49,339 nucleotides of DNA. It comes from Apilactobacillus quenuiae (GTDB lineage Bacteria; Bacillota; Bacilli; Lactobacillales; Lactobacillaceae). The translations under genes were made by a program, and so were the position numbers. The stretch spans positions 1 through 49,339 of the forward strand of contig NZ_POSN01000007.1 of assembly GCF_002994005.1 (NCBI RefSeq), written 5' to 3'. The notes under the pieces were generated by a model, which searched no databases, was not told the DNA's origin, and saw only the letters and a list, made by a program, of their open reading frames with translations. Of the stretch, positions 1 through 9,739 are shown piece after piece (the stretch's first letter is position 1; each line of letters opens with the position of its first letter).

Positions 1-189
1 GTGTTACTCACCAGTTCGCCACTCGTCCCGAATCCAAAAATCATTTATGCAAGCATAAAATCAAATTGGGAGGACTCGTTCGACTTGCATGTATTAGGAT
101 AAAATCAAATTGGGAGGACTCGTTCGACTTGCATGTATTAGGCACGCCGCCAGCGTTCGTCCTGAGCCAGGATCAAACTCTCATCTTAT
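1..189 (-). rRNA. rrs: 16S ribosomal RNA, 5' end (partial)
   Basis: Read on the minus strand, the sequence contains the universal 16S start region (AGAGTTTGATCCTGGCTCAG, then the GGCGGCGTGCCTAATACATG block) and runs to the GAACTGGTGAGTAACAC region, where the window ends. Only about the first 145 conserved nucleotides plus a 44-nt duplication are present. The mature 5' end near 189 is estimated by analogy. The V1 region holds an exact tandem duplication (separate entry), which a normal 16S gene lacks. Three promoters and a boxA-like element lie upstream. Confidence 0.96.
55..142 (-). repeat. perfect 44-bp tandem duplication within 16S V1
   Basis: Positions 55-98 and 99-142 are identical 44-base units in direct tandem. 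On the rRNA strand each unit begins CCTAATACATGCAAGTCGAA and ends at the base of the V1 hairpin loop (GCTTGC). Removing one copy gives an ordinary lactobacillus V1 region, so one copy is extra. It lies less than 150 bp from the window end, inside a multicopy gene. This makes a contig-end assembly artefact the leading explanation over a real rRNA insertion. Confidence 0.97.
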
Positions 190-312
190 AGATGAAAAGC
201 TTTTAACTAGCTCATCAAATTAATTGTTTTTAAAAGCGAATTGACTTCGCTGTGTTTAATTTACTTACGATCTAAATCGTAAGTTCCTTACACATCATTG
301 ATTATCAATCTT

Positions 313-331
313 GTTCAGTTTTCAAAGATCT
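313..331 (-). promoter_or_regulatory. boxA-like antitermination element in the rRNA leader
   Basis: The minus strand reads AGATCTTTGAAAACTGAAC about 125 nt upstream of the 16S 5' end. It resembles the boxA core (CTTTGAAAACT) that loads the NusB/S10 antitermination complex on Firmicutes rRNA leaders. Its place between the promoters and 16S supports that role. The call is by sequence similarity only. Confidence 0.6.
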
Positions 332-368
332 ACTTATCAGTTAGCCGCTTAAAACAAGCAGCTTTTTA

Positions 369-397
369 ATTATATCATATTAACAATTCAACGTCAA
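369..397 (-). promoter_or_regulatory. rRNA operon promoter, 16S-proximal
   Basis: On the minus strand there is a -35 TTGACG (392-397), a 17-nt spacer and a perfect -10 TATAAT (369-374). An A/T-rich stretch directly upstream, read AATAATTACAAAAAGTTAT on the minus strand, could act as an UP element. The same stretch recurs before the next promoter. This is the closest of three tandem promoters to 16S. Confidence 0.85.
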
Positions 398-464
398 TAA
401 CTTTTTGTAATTATTTTTTAATTAGCGTGTTGCTGTTTGTCATATCAACAACGCAACACTAATT

Positions 465-493
465 ATTATGCCATCTTAACAACTGAAAGTCAA
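465..493 (-). promoter_or_regulatory. rRNA operon promoter, middle
   Basis: On the minus strand there is a -35 TTGACT (488-493), a 17-nt spacer and a -10 CATAAT (465-470). The upstream A/T-rich block is nearly the same as that of the proximal promoter 96 bp away. This suggests the promoter unit was duplicated. Confidence 0.82.
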
Positions 494-556
494 TAACTTT
501 TTGTAATTATTTTTAAATGGTTTGTAACTTTCGTTACCAAAATGACAACAGAAATA

Positions 557-585
557 ATAATATCAATAATGACAATGTAAGTCAA
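557..585 (-). promoter_or_regulatory. rRNA operon promoter, distal
   Basis: On the minus strand there is a -35 TTGACT (580-585), a 17-nt spacer and a -10 TATTAT (557-562). It lies 92 bp upstream of the middle promoter and begins immediately after the lysS terminator. All three promoters have the same 17-nt spacer. Confidence 0.72.
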
Positions 586-594
586 TAAGAAAAT

Positions 595-634
595 AAAAAA
601 GTTCCTACAATTTTTTAATTGTAAGAACTTTTTT
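595..634. terminator. terminator after lysS, upstream of the rRNA promoters
   Basis: A 12-bp stem (GTTCCTACAATT at 601-612 with AATTGTAAGAAC at 617-628, one mismatch) is flanked by A and T tracts on both sides, so it can work in either direction. It separates lysS from the rRNA promoters downstream on the minus strand. Confidence 0.88.
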
Positions 635-640
635 ATTTTC

Positions 641-2179
<1,539 letters not shown>

Positions 2180-2230
2180 CTATAATAATAATACCATAAA
2201 TAAGCTTAACCTATTAATATTTATTAAATT

Positions 2231-3226
2231 CTATACTTTACTTGCATTTCTTTTAGTTGTTTTTTCAAGAAAGTTATCAAAAATATCAATCATTTCTTGT
2301 TCCGTACCAGCTTCATTTAAGGCAGCCTTAGTTCTAGCTGAACGTCTAAGTCCCTTTAAATAATATGCTGCTTGCCCTCTAAATTCACGAGGTCCAATAA
2401 ATTCACCTTTAATGCCTACCAATCTATGCAAATGTTCTTTAGCAGTTTTAATCGTTTCTTCAACTGAAGGTTCTGGTAGCATTTCACCAGTCTCTAAATA
2501 ATGAGCTGTTTGTTTTAACATAAACGGATTACCTTCAGCAGCACGGCCAATCATTACAGCATCACATCCCACATAGTCAAGCATTTTTTTAGCTTTTTGT
2601 GGAGTAGTAACATCACCATTTCCCATAAATGGAATTGTTAGCTTATCAGCAACTGCTTTTAAAACATCCCAATCAGCAGATCCTTGATACATTTGTTTTC
2701 TAGTTCTACCGTGCATAGCAACTGCTGAAGCACCTGCTTTTTCAGCCATTAAAGCATTTTCAACAGCATAAATATGGTCTTCATCCCAACCAGTTCTCAT
2801 TTTAACAGTAACTGGTTTATTAACTGCTGAAGTGACTGCTGAAACCATTTCATAAACTTTATTAGGATCTAATAGCCATTTTGATCCAGCATCGGTCTTA
2901 ACAACTTTATTCACTGGACATCCCATATTAATATCAATAATATCAGCATCAGTTTTTTGATCAATAAACTTAGCACCTTGTACTAAAGTTTCTTTACTTC
3001 CACCGAAGATTTGAATACTCATTGGATGTTCTTTAGCATCAACGTTAATCATATCTAAAGTTTTTTGATTATTATACATAATTCCACGATCAGAAATCAT
3101 TTCACAAACAACTAATCCAGCATTAAATTCCTTACAAATCATTCTAAATGCTGTATTAGTTACTCCAGCCATTGGAGCTACTACCACTTGGTTTGGGATT
3201 GTAACGTCCCCAATTTTCCATTCCAT
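2231..3226 (-). CDS. dusB: tRNA-dihydrouridine synthase B
   Basis: FMN-dependent enzyme that reduces specific uridines to dihydrouridine in tRNA. It has an N-terminal TIM-barrel FMN domain opening with VVVAPMAGVTNTAFR. The catalytic-cysteine motif is DINMGCPVNKVVKTDAGS (about residue 98), followed by VTVKMRTGWD and the phosphate-binding IPFMGNGDV and AVMIGRAAEGNP. I place the start at the ATG at 3226 (MEWKIGD), because GAGGTG lies seven bases before it. An upstream in-frame ATG at 3244 has no ribosome-binding site and overlaps that element. The protein is 331 aa. It lies between hslO and lysS, its usual neighbours. Confidence 0.95.
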   Translation of the reverse strand: MEWKIGDVTIPNQVVVAPMAGVTNTAFRMICKEFNAGLVVCEMISDRGIMYNNQKTLDMINVDAKEHPMSIQIFGGSKETLVQGAKFIDQKTDADIIDINMGCPVNKVVKTDAGSKWLLDPNKVYEMVSAVTSAVNKPVTVKMRTGWDEDHIYAVENALMAEKAGASAVAMHGRTRKQMYQGSADWDVLKAVADKLTIPFMGNGDVTTPQKAKKMLDYVGCDAVMIGRAAEGNPFMLKQTAHYLETGEMLPEPSVEETIKTAKEHLHRLVGIKGEFIGPREFRGQAAYYLKGLRRSARTKAALNEAGTEQEMIDIFDNFLEKTTKRNASKV

Positions 3227-3310
3227 ACTTTTCACCTCATACAAATCAGTCAGATATTTATTCTGCTAAATATAATAGCATAATAAATATTAATGGTCAT
3301 TTTTATAGTA

Positions 3311-4219
3311 TTATTTTTTATCTTTGTCTTCTTTACTATTAATAGATGATGTTTCTAATTCTTTTAGATCATCTTCGCTAAAATTATAAGTAGTTTGACA
3401 GAAATTACAAACAACTTTTGCACCATGATCTTCATCAATCATAGCTTGAATTTCTTTATTACCAATTCCAGCGATTTCATTAGCAAATTTTTCTTTAGAA
3501 CAATCACATTTAAATTCAACTGGTAAATTTTGTAAGATTGTTAGATTATCTTCACCAAAAATTAATTTTAAGATATCTTCTGGTTTTTGCTTGGATAAAA
3601 ATAATTCTGAAATCATTGGAATTGACTTCAATCTTTTTTCTAGCTTAGAAATTGCATCATCAGAAGCCCCAGGTAATACTTGAATTAAATATCCACCAGC
3701 TGCACCAATAGTACCATCTTCGTTTACATAAACAGAAACTCCAACTGCTGAAGGAATTTGTTCTGATTGCGCTAAGTAATAAGTAAAGTCATCACCTACT
3801 TCACCAGATACTAAATCCACATTACTAGTATAAGGTTCTTTTCCGCCTTGGCTTTTCATAACTTGTAATGTTCCATTATGACCAATAGCTCCGCCAACAT
3901 CTAATTTGTGATGCTTATTTAAAGGAATATCAACATAAGGGTTATGCATATATCCCTTAACATGACCCTTTGCATCAGCATCAACTACAATTGTTCCGGC
4001 AGGTCCATCCCCCATCACTTTAACCGTCATAGATTCTTTTCCCTTAAGTACTGATGAAGATAATAATAAACTAGCAATTAAACTACGGCCTAATGCAGCA
4101 GAAGAAGTTGGCCAAGTATTATGATCCTTTTGTGATTCAGAAACTAATTCTGTAGCTTCCATTGCGTAAGCTCTAAACATTCCATCTTTAGTAACACTTT
4201 TGGTTAAATAGTCTGACAT
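3311..4219 (-). CDS. hslO: Hsp33 redox-regulated chaperone
   Basis: A holdase chaperone activated when oxidation releases zinc from its C-terminal cysteine cluster. The 302-aa protein has the N-terminal Hsp33 fold (VTKDGMFRAYAMEAT) and the conserved GDGPAGTIVVDADAKG segment near residue 70. The redox switch is complete: FKCDCSKEKF near residue 237, then VVCNFCQTTYNF near 270, giving CxC and CxxC. The start is ATG at 4219 with AGGAG upstream. It follows ftsH after a terminator hairpin, so its transcription may be independent or by read-through. Function is assigned with high certainty from the intact cysteine tetrad. Confidence 0.96.
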   Translation of the reverse strand: MSDYLTKSVTKDGMFRAYAMEATELVSESQKDHNTWPTSSAALGRSLIASLLLSSSVLKGKESMTVKVMGDGPAGTIVVDADAKGHVKGYMHNPYVDIPLNKHHKLDVGGAIGHNGTLQVMKSQGGKEPYTSNVDLVSGEVGDDFTYYLAQSEQIPSAVGVSVYVNEDGTIGAAGGYLIQVLPGASDDAISKLEKRLKSIPMISELFLSKQKPEDILKLIFGEDNLTILQNLPVEFKCDCSKEKFANEIAGIGNKEIQAMIDEDHGAKVVCNFCQTTYNFSEDDLKELETSSINSKEDKDKK

Positions 4220-4250
4220 GTTAAATCTCCTTTTATATTTAAATATTTAT

Positions 4251-4287
4251 AAAAAAACGTGAGTTAAATATTTTATTCAACCCACGC
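4251..4287 (-). terminator. terminator after ftsH
   Basis: Just beyond the ftsH stop, the minus strand forms an 11-bp stem with two G-U pairs (CGTGGGTTGAA with TTTAACTCACG). It is followed by seven T residues. It separates ftsH from hslO. Confidence 0.8.
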
Positions 4288-4302
4288 TTTTATTTAATCA
4301 AA

Positions 4303-6306
4303 TTATTGTTGATCATTATTTGAATCATTAGAATCATCATGATTATTTCTTTCTTCATCACGTTTTTCTAATTCTTCTTTAGATTCTTCAAAAGATGCAT
4401 TTTCATCAACATCATTGTTTTCTTCTGGCATCTTACCAGTACGATACAAGCTTAGAATTTGTTTTTCATCTAGTGTTTCATACTTAAGCAAGGCATCAGC
4501 GATTGCATGATGTTGTTCACGATGTTGTTCAATAATATCATGAGCTTCACCATGTGCTTCATTGATAATTCGTCTTACTTCATCATCAATAGTTGCAGCA
4601 GTCTTTTCAGAATACTTACGAGCATATGGATCTTGAGTTGGACTTTCTAATTGAACAGTGCCTAACTTTTCACTCATACCATATTGAGTAACCATTGCAC
4701 GTGCTAAATTAGTAGCTTGTTCAAAATCATTAGAAGCTCCAGAAGATTCTGAATCAAAAATGATTTCTTCAGCAGTTCGACCACCCATTAATCCAGCAAG
4801 TTGTTCCATAGCATTCTTCTTGGACATCAATTGTTGATCTTCACGAGGAAGCATAATTGCATATCCTCCAGCACGGCCACGAGGAACAATTGTAACCTTA
4901 TGAACAACTCTGGCATCATTTAATACTAATCCTACAATAGTATGACCAGCTTCATGATTAGCAACGATATTTTGTTCTTTTTTGCTAACAACCTTATCCT
5001 TTTTAGCTGGACCAGCAATAACACGATCTTCAGCTTCATCCAATTCAGCAGGACCAATATTATCCTTATTACGACGAGCAGCTAATAAAGCAGCTTCATT
5101 AAGCAAGTTAGCTAAGTCTGCACCCACAAAGCCAGGAGTTTGTTTAGCAATTTCATGTAAATCAACCTTGTCAGAAACAGGCTTATTCTTAGCATGAACT
5201 TTTAATATTGCTTCTCTTCCACGTACGTCAGGTTGACCAACTAAAACTTTACGATCAAAACGACCTGGTCTAGTTAAAGCGGGATCTAAGACATCAGAAC
5301 GATTAGTAGCAGCAATAACGATAACACCATCATTACCTGAGAAACCATCCATTTCAACAAGTAGTTGATTAAGAGTTTGTTCTCTTTCATCATGGCCACC
5401 GCCCATGCCATTACCACGTTTTCTACCTACAGCATCAATTTCATCAATGAAAATAATCGCAGGACTGTCTTTTTTAGCTTGAGTAAATAAATCACGAACA
5501 CGACTAGCACCAACTCCGACAAACATTTCGACGAAATCAGAACCAGAAATTGAATAAAATGGTACTGCAGCTTCACCAGAAACAGCTTTAGCTAGTAAAG
5601 TTTTACCAGTACCAGGAGGCCCCTCTAGTAACACACCATGAGGAATCTTAGCACCTAGCTTTGAATATTTTTTTGGATTCTTTAAGAATTCAACAACTTC
5701 AACTAATTCTTGCTTTTCTTCTTCTTCACCAGCAACATCTGAGAATTTCACATTACTATGAGTAGGCTTAGCTTTAGACTTACCTACTCCCATAATGCCA
5801 CCTTTACCGCCGTTTTTACCGCCAGCTTGGTTCATCATAATGAAAAAGAATACTAAAATAATTAGCATAGGTACAACTGAAATTAATAAGTTGGTCCAGA
5901 AACCACCATTAGTATCAGCTTCTTTAGCGTTCATCTTGACGTTATTTTTCTTAGCATAATTAGTGATTTCAGCAATTGTACTATTGTTCTTTAAAACATT
6001 AGCTTTAAATGATGAAACCTTAGTAGTTTTTTGGGAATTTCCAAATAGGAAACTACTACCACTATTAGACTTTGTTTCTTGAGCTTCTCTATACTGACCA
6101 GAGATGTTATAAACACCATCAGAAGGTTGAACAGAAAAGTCTTTTACCTTGTTATCTTTTAATTGTTTAACAAACTGACTAGATTGAATCTCTTGATTAT
6201 GAGTTTCTCCTTTATTACTAGTTGCAAAAAAGAATACTCCCATTAAAATCAAGAAAGCAACAATATAGAACAGACTGTTCTTGAATAATCCTTTGTTATT
6301 ACGCAT
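4303..6306 (-). CDS. ftsH: ATP-dependent zinc metalloprotease FtsH
   Basis: Membrane-anchored AAA+ protease that degrades damaged membrane and regulatory proteins. It has a first membrane segment at about residues 11-29, an extracytoplasmic domain, and a second membrane segment at about 137-157. The AAA module has Walker A GPPGTGKT at 229-236, Walker [15 protein letters not shown] and the SRH segment [20 protein letters not shown]. The M41 zinc site HEAGH begins at 451. The C-terminus is low-complexity (N, D, E rich), as is common in this family. The ATG at 6306 is preferred over an in-frame TTG one codon earlier, because GGAGG sits six bases before the ATG. It follows hpt and tilS as in other Bacilli. 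Confidence 0.97.
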   Translation of the reverse strand: MRNNKGLFKNSLFYIVAFLILMGVFFFATSNKGETHNQEIQSSQFVKQLKDNKVKDFSVQPSDGVYNISGQYREAQETKSNSGSSFLFGNSQKTTKVSSFKANVLKNNSTIAEITNYAKKNNVKMNAKEADTNGGFWTNLLISVVPMLIILVFFFIMMNQAGGKNGGKGGIMGVGKSKAKPTHSNVKFSDVAGEEEEKQELVEVVEFLKNPKKYSKLGAKIPHGVLLEGPPGTGKTLLAKAVSGEAAVPFYSISGSDFVEMFVGVGASRVRDLFTQAKKDSPAIIFIDEIDAVGRKRGNGMGGGHDEREQTLNQLLVEMDGFSGNDGVIVIAATNRSDVLDPALTRPGRFDRKVLVGQPDVRGREAILKVHAKNKPVSDKVDLHEIAKQTPGFVGADLANLLNEAALLAARRNKDNIGPAELDEAEDRVIAGPAKKDKVVSKKEQNIVANHEAGHTIVGLVLNDARVVHKVTIVPRGRAGGYAIMLPREDQQLMSKKNAMEQLAGLMGGRTAEEIIFDSESSGASNDFEQATNLARAMVTQYGMSEKLGTVQLESPTQDPYARKYSEKTAATIDDEVRRIINEAHGEAHDIIEQHREQHHAIADALLKYETLDEKQILSLYRTGKMPEENNDVDENASFEESKEELEKRDEERNNHDDSNDSNNDQQ

Positions 6307-6352
6307 CAATTGCCTCCTGTTCTTAATGTCTTAGACTATTATTTAATATTTT

Positions 6353-6358
6353 ATTATA
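6353..6358 (-). promoter_or_regulatory. possible ftsH promoter (extended -10)
   Basis: The minus strand shows TGATATAAT, an extended -10 element about 47 bases before the ftsH start. No good -35 hexamer lies at 17 bases. It would give ftsH its own transcription start after hpt. Confidence 0.45.
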
Positions 6359-6443
6359 TCACTTTAAGATAAATAAAGCTTATTGTGATTTGCAAATTTA
6401 AGACACAAAACATATATTATCATTTTTTTGTTATATAGACTAT

Positions 6444-6986
6444 CTATTTGTTTGAATAAACTTCTGGTTTTAAAACTCCAACATATGGTAAATTACGATA
6501 TTTGCCATCATAATCCAAGCCATAACCAACTACAAATTCATTAGGAACTTCTAGGCCTACATAATCAGCTTTAGCTTCAACCACACGCCCTTCTGGTTTA
6601 TCCATTAAAGTACATACACTAATAGACTTAGCTCCACGATCAGATAATAAATCTTCTAAATACTTTAATGTCCTACCAGTGTCAATAATATCTTCAATAA
6701 ATAAAACATTACGACCATTTACATCAATATCAACATCCTTCATCAACTCAATTGATCCACTAGATTGAGTTCCACCATGATAACTAGATACATCAATAAA
6801 ATCAATATCCATATATAAATCAATATCACGAACAATATCAGTCATAAAGAAGATTGCACCCTTCAAGACTCCAATCACTATCGGATTTTCACCTTGATAG
6901 TCCTTTGTGATCTGTTCACCTAATCTTTTACATGCATTTTCAATGTCTTCTTCACTATATAAGGTCTTAAGAATGTCGTTATTCAT
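6444..6986 (-). CDS. hpt: hypoxanthine phosphoribosyltransferase
   Basis: Purine salvage enzyme that joins hypoxanthine or guanine to PRPP, giving IMP or GMP. The 180-aa protein has the PRPP-binding loop VLFIEDIIDTGRTLKYL around residue 98. It also has the family segment PIVIGVLKGAIFFMTDIVRDID near residue 37 and the C-terminal PNEFVVGYGLDYDGKYRNLPYVGVL. The ATG at 6986 is preceded by GGAG and overlaps the 3' end of tilS by 8 bp, which indicates translational coupling. The tilS-hpt-ftsH order is conserved in Bacilli. It draws on the same PRPP pool made by Prs in this window. Confidence 0.97.
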   Translation of the reverse strand: MNNDILKTLYSEEDIENACKRLGEQITKDYQGENPIVIGVLKGAIFFMTDIVRDIDLYMDIDFIDVSSYHGGTQSSGSIELMKDVDIDVNGRNVLFIEDIIDTGRTLKYLEDLLSDRGAKSISVCTLMDKPEGRVVEAKADYVGLEVPNEFVVGYGLDYDGKYRNLPYVGVLKPEVYSNK

Positions 6987-8382
6987 TACGTTCTCCTTCC
7001 AAAAGCTTTTGTTTGATGATTAAATTATATCTTTTATTAAAAGAATTTAAAATAGTAGATTCACTATATCCCAAAATAGATAAAACATCATTATTTGAGC
7101 TTACTAGTGTCTGAGCATTTTTTCTAAGTGAATTAGGAATCTTTTTATTAATAAAGATACGCTTTGCTGACTGATGACCGCCATTTTTTAAGGTGATTTT
7201 ATCTGAATTTTCAGTCATCCGAACAAATAAAGGAAAGTCTTCCCTTGATAAATTAAATTGAGAAATTCTTTGGTATTTATCAGGATGTTTAATTTCACGA
7301 TCGGTTATCATAAACAGCTTTCCATTTAATGTAGAAAACCATTGGTTTAATGTTACCACAAACTCATCTTTCTTTGATAAACTTATAAAATTATTTTTAT
7401 ATTTTTGTATACCAAATTCATTATATGATTTAAAAAGGTAATAATTATCATTTAATTTAAACCTTAATTGAGGTTTTTGTCTATTATTTAGCAAATAAAT
7501 AATTTCATATATTTTATCTTGATTAGCTAAAGCAGAATTATTAATTGGATTTAAAATTTCTTCTAAAATTTCAAATTGAAGGTTCTCGCTTTTGCTTGTA
7601 AATTTTTCTAAATTCAAATTATTATTTTTTAATTTTAAATCTCCAATTAATTTTAATAAAAGTTCTTGATTAGTATCAACCAATTGCTTTAGCTGTTTAG
7701 AAAATGATCCTAAATGCTCAATTACTTTAGGATTCTCTTTTTCCATCATTGGCAAAATTTGATGTCGGATCCGATTGCGCTGTACATCCAGATCTTGATT
7801 AGTTTCATCTTCAAACCATTTAATATTATTATCAATAGCAAATTGTTTCAAGGTAGATTTTTTAAAATCTAATAATGGCCTTAATAAAAAGCCCTGATAA
7901 AATTGTCTAATCCTATTAATTCCACTAATCTGCTTAACATATGACCCCCTAATAAGCTTCATTATAATGGTCTCTGCTTGATCATTTAAATGATGTGCAG
8001 TTAATAACTTTTTAGCATTATATTTTTCCATAACACTTTGAAAAAAATCATAACGAAAATTACGCGCCGCATTCTCTATTCCATTAATTGGATGATCAGA
8101 TTTATGCCAAATACCCACTTCTAATTGTAAATTATTTTGCTTACAGAATTGCTTAATATATTGTTCTTCTATTTCACTTTGGGTTCTTAATTTATGATTA
8201 ACATGTGCAACTATAATATTAGGTCTTAACGCTATAGGAAGGCTTTTCATTAAATATAATAAGCACATCGAATCAACTCCTGCAGAAACACCAATTACAA
8301 CATACTCATCATTATTCCACCAATGCTTTTGAGATATCAAATCGAAAAAATTTTCGCGCAATGTTCTACCACTTTGCATCAT
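6979..8382 (-). CDS. tilS: tRNA(Ile)-lysidine synthetase
   Basis: Modifies C34 of the minor tRNA-Ile (CAU anticodon) to lysidine, so that it reads AUA and accepts isoleucine. The N-terminal PP-loop ATP pyrophosphatase motif is VIGVSAGVDSMCLLYL near residue 30. The usual SGGxDS is SAGVDS here; the key Ser, Asp and Ser remain. Further support is the LLTAHHLNDQAETIIMKL segment near residue 126 and the AARNFRYDFF motif. The remaining C-terminal half is divergent and K/N rich. At 467 aa it is a full-length long-form TilS. Two adjacent ATG codons (8382 and 8379) are both possible starts after GGAG. A terminator separates it from yabR upstream. Confidence 0.93.
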   Translation of the reverse strand: MMQSGRTLRENFFDLISQKHWWNNDEYVVIGVSAGVDSMCLLYLMKSLPIALRPNIIVAHVNHKLRTQSEIEEQYIKQFCKQNNLQLEVGIWHKSDHPINGIENAARNFRYDFFQSVMEKYNAKKLLTAHHLNDQAETIIMKLIRGSYVKQISGINRIRQFYQGFLLRPLLDFKKSTLKQFAIDNNIKWFEDETNQDLDVQRNRIRHQILPMMEKENPKVIEHLGSFSKQLKQLVDTNQELLLKLIGDLKLKNNNLNLEKFTSKSENLQFEILEEILNPINNSALANQDKIYEIIYLLNNRQKPQLRFKLNDNYYLFKSYNEFGIQKYKNNFISLSKKDEFVVTLNQWFSTLNGKLFMITDREIKHPDKYQRISQFNLSREDFPLFVRMTENSDKITLKNGGHQSAKRIFINKKIPNSLRKNAQTLVSSNNDVLSILGYSESTILNSFNKRYNLIIKQKLLEGERNE

Positions 8383-8407
8383 TTTTCTCCTTAAAATTTT
8401 ATAAAAA

Positions 8408-8440
8408 TAAAATGATTAAGGCAAATGCCTCAATCATTTT
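8408..8440 (-). terminator. terminator after yabR
   Basis: On the minus strand AATGATTGAGGCA pairs with TGCCTTAATCATT around a short loop, followed by TTTT. It lies between yabR and tilS, so tilS-hpt may need their own promoter or rely on read-through. Confidence 0.75.
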
Positions 8441-8446
8441 TTAGTT

Positions 8447-8899
8447 TTAGCTACGACGACCACCACGGCCACCACGTTTGCCTTCTGTATTTTTCTTAAT
8501 TGTTGCTAGTCTACTTTCACTATCTTTTAAGAAGTTATTCATTAAATCATCAAAACTAGCTTTTTTATGGTTATCGTTATGACGGTGGTTATTACCAAAA
8601 TCACGTTTAGAATTACCATGATTATTGTGATTGTGTGAATGATGTTCTGGCTTTCTTTCAGAATCTGGCTTGGCTTTTCTGATTGAAAGAGCAATCTTAC
8701 CATCATCACCAATCTTTAAAACTTTAACTTTAACTTCATCGCCAACTGTTAAAACATCTTTGATGTCTTTAATATAGCTATCAGAAATTTCACTAATATG
8801 AACTAATCCCGTTTTATTATCTCCTAAATCAACGAATGCTCCAAAATTAGTAATTCCTGAGACTTTGCCGGAAATTATTGATCCAACTTCAATTGCCAT
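8447..8899 (-). CDS. yabR: S1-domain RNA-binding protein (YabR family)
   Basis: A 150-aa protein with one S1/OB-fold domain at about residues 3-73 (SIISGKVSGITNFGAFVDLG, then GLVHISEIS and GDEVKVKVLKIG). A low-complexity basic tail rich in H, N, K and R follows, ending in GGRGGRR. Such S1 proteins bind RNA and are often attached to the translation or RNA-decay machinery; the exact role of YabR is not known. The start is ATG at 8899 with GGAGGA upstream. It lies between divIC and tilS exactly as in Bacillus subtilis, which supports the family name. It has its own terminator. Confidence 0.9.
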   Translation of the reverse strand: MAIEVGSIISGKVSGITNFGAFVDLGDNKTGLVHISEISDSYIKDIKDVLTVGDEVKVKVLKIGDDGKIALSIRKAKPDSERKPEHHSHNHNNHGNSKRDFGNNHRHNDNHKKASFDDLMNNFLKDSESRLATIKKNTEGKRGGRGGRRS

Positions 8900-8963
8900 A
8901 AAAAAAATGTTCCTCCTAAAAAAGTAAGTATTTTAAGTATAGCACCATTATCGATATTATTGT

Positions 8964-8990
8964 ACAAAAAAAATGGTATTTTATACCATT
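8964..8990 (-). terminator. terminator after divIC
   Basis: The minus strand shows AAAATGGTAT-AAA-ATACCATTTTTTTT, a short A/T-rich hairpin followed by a T run. It begins directly at the divIC stop codon and lies before yabR. Confidence 0.65.
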
Positions 8991-9365
8991 TTAATTTTGA
9001 ATAACATCTTTAGATACATCGCCAGGTAAACCATAAACTGTTTCACCAGGTTTACTATAATAATACTTTTGTCTAATTAATTTTTCTAAATAATCATTAT
9101 TATAAAGTTGCTTAACATTCTGTTTTAATTTTTTATTGTTTTCTTTATTATTTTGTAACACAACTTGCATATTATTAGCCTTATTTTCAACGCTGCTAGA
9201 TTCATTTTTAGTTGCTATTATTTGATAAATAAGAACTAAAATGACAACTAAAAATATAGATACTAAAATCAACGCACGTTTTTTACGAGTACGTAGAATC
9301 TTTTGATGTCTATATATCTTAAGTTTTTCATAATCGTTATTCAAATGACGTACTTTGTTAGACAT
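8991..9365 (-). CDS. divIC: septum formation initiator protein, DivIC/FtsB family
   Basis: A small bitopic division protein of 124 aa. It has a basic cytoplasmic N-terminus (KILRTRKKR), one membrane segment at residues 31-50, then an extracytoplasmic region predicted as coiled coil (about 60-95, rich in N, K and L). A GETVYGLPGD motif lies near the C-terminus. In Firmicutes DivIC pairs with FtsL and DivIB at the septum. The gene lies between rqcP and yabR in the conserved order. The membrane topology and position make the assignment firm despite weak sequence conservation in this family. Confidence 0.9.
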   Translation of the reverse strand: MSNKVRHLNNDYEKLKIYRHQKILRTRKKRALILVSIFLVVILVLIYQIIATKNESSSVENKANNMQVVLQNNKENNKKLKQNVKQLYNNDYLEKLIRQKYYYSKPGETVYGLPGDVSKDVIQN

Positions 9366-9452
9366 TTTTAGTAACCTCCATATTCATAGTTGTTATAGAC
9401 AAGTATAATCATTACTTATAAAAAATAAAATAGTAAATATTCATTTTAAAAT

Positions 9453-9725
9453 TTATTCATTAGAAAAATCACGCTCATATTGTTCATCTAAAACTGTATA
9501 CATACGATCTGCTTCAGCTTTTTTAGTTGTTTCAAAAAGTTGATTAACTTGCAGTGTTAATGTCTTATTACCAAACTTTATAACTAATTTATCATTAGAT
9601 TTAATATCAGTAGAAGACTTAGCAACATGCCCGTTAACTAAAATTCTACCTTGATCAGCAATACTTTTAGCGACCGTCCTACGTTTAATGATTCTTGAAG
9701 TTTTTAAAAACTTATCTAGTCTCAT
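9453..9725 (-). CDS. rqcP: S4-domain RNA-binding protein RqcP (YabO)
   Basis: A 90-aa protein made almost entirely of an S4 RNA-binding domain: [20 protein letters not shown], then the [20 protein letters not shown] loop. In Firmicutes RqcP helps RqcH add C-terminal alanine tails to nascent chains on stalled large ribosomal subunits, a ribosome quality-control step. The ATG at 9725 has GGAG upstream. It lies between the flippase gene and divIC, the same position as yabO in Bacillus. The acidic C-terminal end after residue 70 is variable in the family. Confidence 0.9.
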   Translation of the reverse strand: MRLDKFLKTSRIIKRRTVAKSIADQGRILVNGHVAKSSTDIKSNDKLVIKFGNKTLTLQVNQLFETTKKAEADRMYTVLDEQYERDFSNE

Positions 9726-9739
9726 AAAAAATAATCTCC

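Noticed and set aside
55-142. Duplication read as an insertion-sequence target duplication
   Set aside because: The copies are directly adjacent with nothing between them, and 44 bp is far too long for a target-site duplication.
6979-8382. TilS with a defective PP-loop (SAGVDS for SGGVDS)
   Set aside because: Small-residue changes at this position appear in lactobacillus TilS, and the catalytic Ser and Asp are kept, so it is not treated as inactive.
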